Below are positions 1 to 6,440 of a stretch of 10,744 nt of DNA, one piece after another (the stretch's first letter is position 1; each line of letters opens with the position of its first letter). The notes beneath the pieces were generated by a model that worked only from the letters and a program-made list of their open reading frames with translations, was not told the DNA's origin and made no database searches. The position numbers and the translations under genes were made by a program. Source of the stretch: an uncultured Bacteroidales bacterium. GTDB taxonomy: Bacteria; Bacteroidota; Bacteroidia; Bacteroidales; FEN-979. The stretch lies in contig CAIYQH010000434.1 in assembly GCA_903928285.1 (NCBI GenBank), positions 1-10,744 on the forward strand. Reading direction: 5' to 3'.

Positions 1-1182
1 CAGGGAAATTTTGAAGAGCTGGAAGCCATCTCCGCAGGAAATTTTAAAAAGCGGATCGAACAGACCCGTGTCAGGCAGGTCATCTATCTGAGCGGGATCG
101 TCAATGAAAAGGAGCTTTCCAAACACCTCTCCTCCCGAAAAAACGTGGAGGATATCCTCGCCTCGTCAATCTATCCCTTAACCACCCTGAGAGCCGGCAT
201 CATTGTCGGATCGGGCAGCGCCTCCTTCGAAATCATCCGGGATCTTGTAGAAAAGCTGCCGGTAATGATCGCCCCGCGCTGGCTTAATACGCGTTGCCAG
301 CCCATTGCCATCCGCAATGTGATCGAGTTTCTGTCGGGGGTGATGCTCAGGCCGGAGACCTTCAACCGCAGCTTCGATATCGGGGGGCCGGAGATACTCA
401 CCTACAAAGAGATGCTCCTGCGCTTTGCCAAAATCAGGGGACTCCCGCGATGGATCGGCATCCTGCCCATCATGACGCCCAAACTTTCCTCCTACTGGCT
501 GTTCTTTGTCACCTCCATATCCTATTCACTGGCAACGCACCTGGTCAACAGTATGAAGGTGGAGGTGGTATGTCATGACAACGACCTTGAAAAAATGCTC
601 GGGATTACCCCGATCAGGTATGACAAGGCCATAGAACTGGCCTTTGACAAGATTGAACAGCACCAGGTGCTTTCAAGCTGGAAGGATGCCCTGACCAGCC
701 AGCGCCTCACCCGGGGTTTATCCCAGTTTATTGAAGTTCCGGTTTACGGGTGTTATAAGGACATTAAAACGCTTAAAGTGGCCGATACCGGCCGGGCCAT
801 GGTGAAAATCTGGTCGATCGGAGGCGAAAACGGCTGGTATTTTGCCGACCTGTTATGGAATATCAGGGGCTTTATGGACAGGTTGATCGGCGGTGTAGGG
901 ATACGCAGGGGAAGAACCAACAAGGGGGAGATTGCTGCCGGGGATGCCCTTGATTTCTGGCGGGTGATCCTGGCAGACAAAGAGGAAAAAAGGTTGCTGC
1001 TCTTCGCCGAAATGAAGCTTCCCGGGGAAGCATGGCTGGAATTCAACATCGATCATAACAACATACTCCACCAAACAGCCACCTTCAGGCCCTACGGGAT
1101 TTGGGGCAGGATTTACTGGATCTCAATGCTTCCCTTTCACTGGCTGATTTTCAGAGGCATGATCCACAATATTGCAGGATAG
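1..1182 (+). CDS. SDR family oxidoreductase with C-terminal DUF2867 domain (5' partial)
   Basis: The reading frame is open from base 1 to the TAG at 1180-1182 (393 codons), so the gene begins upstream of the window. The GTG at 145 is internal and not a start, because the codons before it already read as family sequence ('VIYLSGIVNEKELSKHLSSR'). The first ~200 residues are the second half of an extended/atypical SDR Rossmann domain of the YbjT/NmrA-like type, with the typical 'LRAGIIVGSGSASFEIIRDL' stretch. From about residue 260 the sequence matches DUF2867: 'GFMDRLIGGVGIRRGR', 'GDALDFWRV', 'EMKLPGEAWLEF', and a hydrophobic end 'LPFHWLIFRGM'. Family members run to about 480-490 residues, so roughly 90 residues with the GxxGxxG nucleotide loop are probably missing. 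From the family, it should bind NAD(P) and act as a cytoplasmic or membrane-associated oxidoreductase of unknown substrate. Family assignment is firm; the reaction is unknown. Confidence 0.9.
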   Translation, partial: QGNFEELEAISAGNFKKRIEQTRVRQVIYLSGIVNEKELSKHLSSRKNVEDILASSIYPLTTLRAGIIVGSGSASFEIIRDLVEKLPVMIAPRWLNTRCQPIAIRNVIEFLSGVMLRPETFNRSFDIGGPEILTYKEMLLRFAKIRGLPRWIGILPIMTPKLSSYWLFFVTSISYSLATHLVNSMKVEVVCHDNDLEKMLGITPIRYDKAIELAFDKIEQHQVLSSWKDALTSQRLTRGLSQFIEVPVYGCYKDIKTLKVADTGRAMVKIWSIGGENGWYFADLLWNIRGFMDRLIGGVGIRRGRTNKGEIAAGDALDFWRVILADKEEKRLLLFAEMKLPGEAWLEFNIDHNNILHQTATFRPYGIWGRIYWISMLPFHWLIFRGMIHNIAG

Positions 1183-1256
1183 GAACCAGGAATACGCTGC
1201 CTTCCGGGAACCGGCGACTGGAAAAGAACGCATTTTTTAAATCAAACACACTAAAA

Positions 1257-1796
1257 ATGGAAACCTATATAGCCCTTCTCCGCGGAATCAATGTCAGCGG
1301 CCATAACATGATCAAAATGGATGAACTGAAACGGGTCCTGGCAGAGCTGGACTTTTCCGGAATCACGACCTATATCCAGAGTGGCAATATCACCTTTGAC
1401 GCTCAGGCCGTGAGCCCGCTGGAACTTGGCGAACGTATTGCCGGGAAAATATTGCAGCACTTCGGCCTAACCATTCCTGTAATGATCCGTACCCTGGCTG
1501 AAATGGAAGAGATCATCCGGAACAATCCACTTGCCGGGGATTCCGGCAGGGATCCTGAAAAATTCCATGTGACCTTCCTTTCGGCCAGACCCGACGGGGA
1601 GCGCGAAAAGCAGATCCTCGGATTCAACTTTCCACCGGATGAATTTGTAATCCTGGGAAAAGAGTGCTACCTTTATTGTCCGAATGGCTATGGGCAGACG
1701 AAGTTAACTCCCCAGTTTTTTGAGAGCAAGCTGAAGGTGACGACAACGACACGGAACTGGAAAACCATTATTCATCTCGCAACGCGCAACAGCTAA
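1257..1796 (+). CDS. DUF1697 domain-containing protein
   Basis: This 179-residue protein fits the usual length (~180) of the DUF1697 family. It shows the family's N-terminal signature 'METYIALLRGINVSGHNMIKM', the 'YIQSGNITF' strand at about residues 40-48, and the typical C-terminal 'KLTPQFFESKL.VTTTTRNWKTI' block. The frame is open further upstream to 1101, but that extension overlaps the preceding gene and does not resemble the family, so the ATG at 1257 is chosen. There is no Shine-Dalgarno sequence; an A-rich stretch precedes the start, as is common in Bacteroidota. It lies 74 bases after the SDR gene and 16 bases before the next gene, so co-transcription with the latter is likely. DUF1697 proteins are small, soluble and of unknown function; no catalytic residues can be named. 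Confidence 0.92.
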   Translation: METYIALLRGINVSGHNMIKMDELKRVLAELDFSGITTYIQSGNITFDAQAVSPLELGERIAGKILQHFGLTIPVMIRTLAEMEEIIRNNPLAGDSGRDPEKFHVTFLSARPDGEREKQILGFNFPPDEFVILGKECYLYCPNGYGQTKLTPQFFESKLKVTTTTRNWKTIIHLATRNS

Positions 1797-1812
1797 CATA
1801 ATAAAAACCACA

Positions 1813-2739
1813 ATGCAAACAATCCTTGGATCGGGCGGTGCAATCGGGAATGAGCTGGCCAAAGCGCTGGCCGGATACACTAAAGATATCAGGCTGGTAA
1901 GCCGGAATCCGAAAAAGGTAAACGGCACAGATCTGCTTTTTCAGGCCGACCTCACCGACCGGGATTCCCTGTTTTCGGCCGTGAAGGGTTCAGAAATCGT
2001 TTACCTGACCGTGGGCCTTGCGTATAAAACCAAAGTATGGCAGGCCCTTTGGCCTCCGCTGATGCAGAATGTCATCGACGCCTGTATAGAACACAACAGC
2101 AAACTGGTCTTTTTCGACAATGTTTATATGTTTGGCGGGGATCATGTAAAACACATCACCGAGGAATCGCCTCTGAGTCCCACAAGCAAAAAGGGGGAGA
2201 TCAGGACCCTGCTTGACAGGATGATCCTCGACGAGGTGAAAAAGGGAACACTGCAGGCCATCATTGCCCGGTCGGCCGATTTTTACGGCCCGGTAAAGAC
2301 ACAGAGCCTTTTGGTCGAGATGGTCTACAAAAACCTGTTGCAGGATAAAAAGGCAAACTGGCTGTGTAATGCGACTGTCTGCCACTCTTTCACCTATACG
2401 CCCGATGCCGGGATGGCTACCGCACTGCTGGGCAATACGCCCGACGCCTACAACCAGGTATGGAACCTGCCTACCGACAGCCGGCGGCTGACCGGGGCCG
2501 ACTGGATTGCCCTTTTTGCAAAGGAGATGGGGAAAAGTTCCGGATTTATGGTGCTACCGGGATTCATGGTCAGGGTAACCGGGTTGTTTGTCCCGGTAAT
2601 GAAGGAGTTTCCCGAAATGTTGTACCAGTATGACAGGGATTATTTCTTTGACAGCAGTAAGTTTGAAAAGCGGTTTAACATAAAAGCGACCTCCGCTGCT
2701 GAGGGCGTGCGGGAGACGGTAAGAATGCTGAAAGTTTAA
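1813..2739 (+). CDS. Atypical NAD(P)-dependent epimerase/dehydratase-like protein (extended SDR fold)
   Basis: A 308-residue protein with an N-terminal Rossmann fold. The nucleotide loop is GSGGAIG at residues 6-12 and Arg31 follows the second strand, which may favour NADP(H). 'DLTDRDSL' at 46-53 is the usual adenine-contact region and 'ARSADFYGP' at 152-160 is the extended-SDR 'R...vYGP' motif. The catalytic Tyr-x-x-x-Lys is not visible at its normal place: the stretch after 'SPTS' reads KGEIR (127-131), so Tyr would be replaced by Lys127 and Lys by Arg131. The normal Ser-Ser before it is also changed ('FDNVYMFGG'). The C-terminal part ('VWNLPTDSRRLTGADWIALF') resembles substrate-side regions of dTDP-sugar or dihydroflavonol reductase relatives. 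It starts 16 bases after the DUF1697 stop, suggesting one transcript. It is either a non-classical reductase or a binding protein; the substrate is unknown. Confidence 0.85.
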   Translation: MQTILGSGGAIGNELAKALAGYTKDIRLVSRNPKKVNGTDLLFQADLTDRDSLFSAVKGSEIVYLTVGLAYKTKVWQALWPPLMQNVIDACIEHNSKLVFFDNVYMFGGDHVKHITEESPLSPTSKKGEIRTLLDRMILDEVKKGTLQAIIARSADFYGPVKTQSLLVEMVYKNLLQDKKANWLCNATVCHSFTYTPDAGMATALLGNTPDAYNQVWNLPTDSRRLTGADWIALFAKEMGKSSGFMVLPGFMVRVTGLFVPVMKEFPEMLYQYDRDYFFDSSKFEKRFNIKATSAAEGVRETVRMLKV

Positions 2740-2748
2740 TTTACAGGC

Positions 2749-2769
2749 CCTGTTCCCCTAACAGGAGGT
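2749..2769 (+). promoter_or_regulatory. Small hairpin overlapping an unused Shine-Dalgarno-like AGGAGGT
   Basis: CCTGTT (2749-2754) and AACAGG (2760-2765) can form a 6-bp stem with a 5-base loop. A competing palindrome, ACAGG-C-CCTGT, occupies 2743-2753. The right arm runs into AGGAGGT (2763-2769), a near-perfect anti-16S match, yet it sits more than 30 bases before the nearest start of the peptidase gene and no start codon follows it at normal spacing. No T-run follows, so it is not a standard terminator. It could affect mRNA folding or ribosome standby, or be chance. Confidence 0.2.
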
Positions 2770-2813
2770 TCCAGGTATAAGGATAGATATTTCTTCTCTG
2801 TGTGATGGCGCTT

Positions 2814-4886
2814 ATGAAAACGAAATTATTTTTCATCCTGCTGATGATCGAGGCACCATGGCTGTTCGCCGGGACCGTCGTAAAAACCTTTTATTTCGGT
2901 CATCCAAAGATCGAATACAGGGGCGCTTACCAGACCATCCGTTTTGACAGTACCCTCCAGTGCGGCATCCCGGGCGAACCACTGCTGCCCTGGCATGAGG
3001 TCGTACTGGTGCTTCCACCCGGCGAAGCTGCCGGGTCCATCAAGGTTGTTTATGAGAATGAAACTCCTGTTCCAGGTCAATTCCTGATAGAGCCAAAGCA
3101 GCATGTCCGTCCGACATCGGCGGATAAACCAGGCGAATTTCTGCTTAACGCCGGGGTTTATCGCCAGCACAGGGTTTATAAGGTTCCCTCGTCCGGGCAG
3201 TTGCTCACCCAGTACCTCAACGGATTTGCCCTGGCGCTTTCATCCTTTACTCCCGTCAGGTATAATCCTGGAGAGAAGTTTCTGTCCTATTTTAAAAAAG
3301 TTACCGTCATCATTACCACCAGACCCGACGCAGGGTCAGCAGAGGCGTTAACCCGTTTAAGTGCATCAGAAAATGTCGTCAGACGGGTGAAAACTTTCGT
3401 GATGAACCCGGGAATGGTATCCCGTTATCCTGTAAGGAGATCCCCCCAGTCAAACTACCAGTACCTGATCATCTCCCCGGACGGCTTTAAGGAGGAGTTC
3501 CAGCAACTGACCGCCATGTATGCCGCGAAGGGAATTTCAACGCGTATTGTCACGGTTGACAGTATCTCAGCCTTTGGAACAGGCTATGACCTGGCCGAAA
3601 AGATCAGGAACTTTGTGATTGGCCAGTACCAGCTTTACGGGATAGAATATCTGCTGCTGGCCGGGAATCCGCCGCTGATCCCGGCAAGGGGTTTTTATTG
3701 CCAGGTTTATTCGGGAGGTTCAGTCTACGTCGATGCCAGCATCCCGGCCGATCTCTATTATTCCGCCCTCGACGGCAACTTCGACCTCAATGGAAACCAC
3801 ATCTATGCCGAGGTTTCGGATGCCCCCGACTTGCTGCCCGATATCGCGGTTGGCCGGTTCACGGTGAATGATACTGCTGAACTTCATCATATGATCCATA
3901 AATCGGTATCCTACCAGACAAACCCCGTGTTGGGCGAGTCGGACAAACCCCTGCTGGCAGGCGAATACCTGTGGGCCGCTCCCCTGACCTTCGGTGGCAG
4001 CTACATGGATATGCTCATCAATAACCATACCGACAACGGCTATTATACACACGGGATCCCCTCTGCAGCCAACCATATCGACAGACTTTACGATTCACTG
4101 ATCTCCCCGCCCTACAACATCTGGCAATGGAGCCAGGCAATGTTATTAGAGAAAATCAACCAGGGAAACTCCTTCATTCATCACCTGGGTCATGCCAATA
4201 CTACCTATATGATGCGTCTCTCCTACGGCCAGATCACCAATGCAACTTTTCCGGGAGTGGATGGCATGGCCCACAATTACCAGCTTTGCTATACCCAGGG
4301 ATGCGACTGCGGCGCCTTCGACAACGGCTGCATTGCAGCAAAAGCTGTGACCATCGATAATTTCCTGGCAGCCGGGATTTTTAACTCCCGGTATGGCTGG
4401 TTTGACGAGGGAACGACCGAAGGACCCTCCGAACACCTTGAAAGGGAATTCGTCAGCGCTATTTATAACGACACTCTGCCCGAAAAACATATCGGCACGG
4501 CCCACATGATATCAAAAATAAAAACAGCGCCCTGGGTGGGGCTTCCGGGTGAATTCGAACCGGGAGCGCAGCGGTGGTGCCATTACGACTGCAACCTGTT
4601 CGGCGATCCGGCCATGGAGATATGGACGACGGAACCCGCCACATTCTCTGCCACAACCTGGACAGGTACCATCGATTCAAACTGGAATAACTTCGGAAAC
4701 TGGAACCCTCCGGCAGTGCCTACCACCCTCACCGACCTGACCATCCCGGCAGCACCCCATTTACCGGTTATTACGACGGTCAACAGGACATTCGGCCACA
4801 ATGTAACCATCCTGACGGGAGGAAACCTTACCATTAAAGCGGGGAAATCGATGGTGATCTATGGAACCGTAACCCTTGCCCCCTGA
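2814..4886 (+). CDS. Secreted C25-family (gingipain-type) cysteine peptidase, no T9SS C-terminal domain
   Basis: About 690 residues. In-frame starts lie at 2802 (GTG), 2805 (ATG) and 2814 (ATG). The last gives the cleanest signal peptide ('MKTKLFFILLMIEAPWLFAG') and is chosen, without a usable Shine-Dalgarno site. Counting from it, residues ~22-170 resemble the C25 propeptide ('GIPGEPLLPWHEVVLVLPPG'). The peptidase domain starts near 'YQYLIISPDGFKEEFQQL' (~215) and includes 'EYLLLAGNPPLIPAR' and 'LPDIAVGRF'. The likely catalytic His is His460 in 'HHLGHANTTY', and the likely nucleophile is Cys497 in 'YTQGCDCGAFDN', placed by comparison with gingipain 'GHGS' and 'ACVNGDF'. 'CNLFGDPAMEIW' closes the domain. 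After it comes one repeat of the WTG...NW..FGNWNPP...P type (~615-690), then the stop. The type IX secretion domain usual for this family is absent. Function: export and protein cleavage outside the cytoplasm; specificity unknown. Confidence 0.9.
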   Translation: MKTKLFFILLMIEAPWLFAGTVVKTFYFGHPKIEYRGAYQTIRFDSTLQCGIPGEPLLPWHEVVLVLPPGEAAGSIKVVYENETPVPGQFLIEPKQHVRPTSADKPGEFLLNAGVYRQHRVYKVPSSGQLLTQYLNGFALALSSFTPVRYNPGEKFLSYFKKVTVIITTRPDAGSAEALTRLSASENVVRRVKTFVMNPGMVSRYPVRRSPQSNYQYLIISPDGFKEEFQQLTAMYAAKGISTRIVTVDSISAFGTGYDLAEKIRNFVIGQYQLYGIEYLLLAGNPPLIPARGFYCQVYSGGSVYVDASIPADLYYSALDGNFDLNGNHIYAEVSDAPDLLPDIAVGRFTVNDTAELHHMIHKSVSYQTNPVLGESDKPLLAGEYLWAAPLTFGGSYMDMLINNHTDNGYYTHGIPSAANHIDRLYDSLISPPYNIWQWSQAMLLEKINQGNSFIHHLGHANTTYMMRLSYGQITNATFPGVDGMAHNYQLCYTQGCDCGAFDNGCIAAKAVTIDNFLAAGIFNSRYGWFDEGTTEGPSEHLEREFVSAIYNDTLPEKHIGTAHMISKIKTAPWVGLPGEFEPGAQRWCHYDCNLFGDPAMEIWTTEPATFSATTWTGTIDSNWNNFGNWNPPAVPTTLTDLTIPAAPHLPVITTVNRTFGHNVTILTGGNLTIKAGKSMVIYGTVTLAP

Positions 4887-4944
4887 TTTCCCTGACTTTT
4901 TTTCATTCTCCCCTTCTCCCATGGACAGAAATCCGGGATATTCC

Positions 4945-4952
4945 TATATTTG
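4945..4952 (+). promoter_or_regulatory. Candidate Bacteroidota -7 box before the exosortase gene
   Basis: TATATTTG fits the Bacteroidota -7 consensus TAnnTTTG exactly. No TTG or TTTG is present 19-21 bases upstream, so only half of the promoter is supported. If real, transcription would begin near 4959, leaving a leader of about 105 bases before the exosortase start that contains two inverted repeats. The box would give the exosortase pair its own promoter, separate from the peptidase. Confidence 0.3.
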
Positions 4953-5000
4953 CTGTCACTTGTCAGACAAATTCGAGGTGTAAAGCCATCATCTGTTTTT

Positions 5001-5020
5001 CAGGCAATGCCTGTGTTTTT
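5001..5020 (+). terminator. Hairpin plus T-run: weak terminator or leader attenuator
   Basis: CAGGCA-A-TGCCTG (5001-5013) is a perfect inverted repeat; as RNA it gives a GC-rich 5-bp stem with a three-base loop. It is followed by TG and five T's (5016-5020). It lies 115 bases after the peptidase stop and 46 bases before the exosortase start. It could end peptidase transcripts or, if the -7 box at 4945 is used, sit in the exosortase leader. A second, AT-rich inverted repeat (TGAAACA / TGTTTTA with one G-T pair, 5028-5045) follows at once. The stem is short for an efficient terminator. Confidence 0.3.
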
Positions 5021-5065
5021 AAACAACTGAAACATCACTGTTTTACGGACCATTAAACTGAGGTT

Positions 5066-5653
5066 ATGGGCTATTCAGCAAAGAAAAAAGCGCTTAAAAA
5101 AAAGAATGAACCCTCTGCATTCCTGGCGGGAGTCCGTTCACAATGGATACAGAAAAGGCCGGTTTTGCTCTTTGTCGGAGCCTTTGCCGTTTTGATGACC
5201 CTGTTTTATATCGGGATGATAACCGATTTTTTCCAACTTGGCATCCAGCCACATATCGTCGCCCTGAATTCGAACCTGTCGAGTTTTTTTCTGAACCTTT
5301 TCGGCATGAAAACCACGGCAACAAAAGAGATCATAGCCTCCTCCTCCTTCTCCATCAGCGTGGCCCGCGGTTGCGACGGGGTGGAGGCCATGGCGCTTTT
5401 TGCCACCGCCCTGCTGGCTTTTCCGGCAAAATGGAAATTCAAAATTCCGGGTGTTTTAGGCGGACTTGCGATCCTCTTCACACTCAATATCGTGCGGATT
5501 ATCTCTCTTTTCCTGATCGGAAGCCGTTATCCGAAGCTTTTTGAGTTTATGCATGTTGAGGTATGGCAGGCAGTTTTTATCATCGTTGCCATCGGTTTAT
5601 GGATTTTCTGGATTAAATGGTCGAGAAAGGAGCACGCAGATGTTACGGAATAA
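5066..5653 (+). CDS. Exosortase/archaeosortase family transpeptidase (XrtH-like?)
   Basis: A 195-residue integral membrane protein. After a very Lys-rich cytoplasmic N-terminus (residues 5-14) there are hydrophobic segments at about 33-52, 104-120, 127-152 and 165-184. The family's catalytic triad is visible in order: Cys103 in 'ARGCDGVEAM', Arg144 in 'TLNIVRIISL', and His163 in 'FEFMHVEVWQ'. Exosortases cut proteins bearing a C-terminal CTERM tripartite signal at the membrane and pass them to a surface acceptor, by analogy with sortases. The small size excludes the long EpsH-type enzymes with fused domains and fits short forms such as XrtH or XrtF. The XrtH-like label is a tentative inference, strengthened by the partner gene that overlaps its 3' end. 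The ATG at 5066 is the only sensible start, since the next Met codons lie within the first helix. No CTERM substrate is seen in this window. Confidence 0.88.
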   Translation: MGYSAKKKALKKKNEPSAFLAGVRSQWIQKRPVLLFVGAFAVLMTLFYIGMITDFFQLGIQPHIVALNSNLSSFFLNLFGMKTTATKEIIASSSFSISVARGCDGVEAMALFATALLAFPAKWKFKIPGVLGGLAILFTLNIVRIISLFLIGSRYPKLFEFMHVEVWQAVFIIVAIGLWIFWIKWSRKEHADVTE

Positions 5654-6284
5654 AACCCTCCTTCTGTTTCTGCTGAAAGCAGCGATTTTCTATGCCCTTC
5701 TTTCAGCTCCTTTTTCCTTTTATGATAAGGTTTATGGCAAACTTTACAGGCAGGTGGCTGGCTATGTGTTCCACCATATCAGGGATAATGGCTTTGTGAT
5801 GTTCAGAGAGCTGGATGATCCCGCAACCACCCACGTGCTGATCGGCAGTTACGCACTGGTGCGACCCGACAAAACCACCGAAACGCTCGAACGGTTTGTC
5901 AATACCCGTTACCTTGGCTATATCCCAACCATTCTGCTGATATCGCTGGTATTGGCCTCGCCGGTACCCTGGAAACGAATGCTCATTGCCCTGGCCGCCG
6001 GATTACTGCTAGTTACCCTGCTCGTCCTGTTCAAACAATGGATCGCCCTGTTGTGGCATTGCGAGAACAACAAATGGCTGAATCTGACTAATTTCACAGG
6101 GGCCCGGCAACATCTTTTCATGTTCCTCTATGGAATCGTCTGCGCCTCCTCGAGTACGCTGCTCTATTTTGTAGTAGCCATCTGGTTGCTGGTCACCTTC
6201 CGGCTTGATGATTTCAGGACGGCAAAGGAGAAAATAGAGGGAACTTCAGTACCTTCTAAAACACCGGGCAGAGGCACGAAATAG
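5640..6284 (+). CDS. Exosortase-associated membrane protein (putative partner)
   Basis: A 214-residue membrane protein with hydrophobic segments at about 6-24, 93-108, 112-131 and 158-187. A ~65-residue soluble loop (25-92) probably faces outside the cytoplasm, and the tail is charged. The start ATG at 5640 lies inside the exosortase gene (14-base overlap) and is preceded by an AAGGAG site about 7 bases upstream, a clear sign of translational coupling; longer in-frame extensions to 5541 would overlap further and lack this site. The motif 'NTRYLGYIPTILLISLVLASP' recalls the membrane proteins encoded beside XrtH-type exosortases, but I recognise this from memory of that arrangement and not from a firm domain match. 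Role inferred from context: helper or partner of the exosortase. No catalytic motif is visible. Confidence 0.7.
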   Translation: MLRNKTLLLFLLKAAIFYALLSAPFSFYDKVYGKLYRQVAGYVFHHIRDNGFVMFRELDDPATTHVLIGSYALVRPDKTTETLERFVNTRYLGYIPTILLISLVLASPVPWKRMLIALAAGLLLVTLLVLFKQWIALLWHCENNKWLNLTNFTGARQHLFMFLYGIVCASSSTLLYFVVAIWLLVTFRLDDFRTAKEKIEGTSVPSKTPGRGTK

Positions 6285-6347
6285 TTTGATTATCTCGCAT
6301 GACAGACTGACTCCCTGAAACGGATGTCGCCGTCATCTTCCCATTTC

Positions 6348-6378
6348 TTGACATTCTTCCTCCAATATTGTAATTTTA
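6348..6378 (+). promoter_or_regulatory. Candidate promoter for the DUF2339 gene
   Basis: TTG at 6348-6350 is followed after 20 bases by TAATTTTA (6371-6378), which matches TAnnTTTG in all but the last base and has the spacing expected for the Bacteroidota primary sigma factor. The same segment also reads TTGACA - 17 bases - TAATTT. Transcription would start near 6385, about 55 bases before the ATG at 6441. Confidence 0.45.
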
Positions 6379-6412
6379 AGGCGAAAAAAGAGCGATTATT
6401 GATCCCAGGAGT

Positions 6413-6425
6413 ATCGTGTCACGAT
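6413..6425. promoter_or_regulatory. 13-base perfect palindrome, possible operator or leader hairpin
   Basis: ATCGTG-T-CACGAT is a perfect inverted repeat with a single central base. It lies between the candidate promoter and the start of the DUF2339 gene, 15 bases before the ATG. It could be a site for a dimeric DNA-binding protein or a small hairpin near the ribosome-binding region. No second copy was noticed in the other gaps of the window. Confidence 0.3.
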
Positions 6426-6440
6426 TAAATTAACAGTTTT

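Noticed and set aside
145..147. GTG as the start of the first gene
   Set aside because: The frame is open to base 1 and the upstream codons encode recognisable SDR sequence, so the gene starts outside the window.
1202..1240. Terminator formed by TTCCGGGAA and a later T-run
   Set aside because: The palindrome has only four pairs per arm and the T-run is more than 20 bases away.
1101..1256. N-terminal extension of the DUF1697 protein
   Set aside because: It overlaps the end of the SDR gene in another frame and precedes the conserved family N-terminus at 1257.
1990..2385. 131-codon open frame on the minus strand
   Set aside because: It lies wholly within the well-supported epimerase-like gene and has no recognisable motif; treated as a shadow frame, as are the other antisense frames.
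4887..5065. Remnant of a T9SS domain after the peptidase stop
   Set aside because: The stretch is too short for the domain. I translated only the peptidase's own frame after the stop; it reads without the beta-rich, Gly/Asn-containing pattern expected of one.
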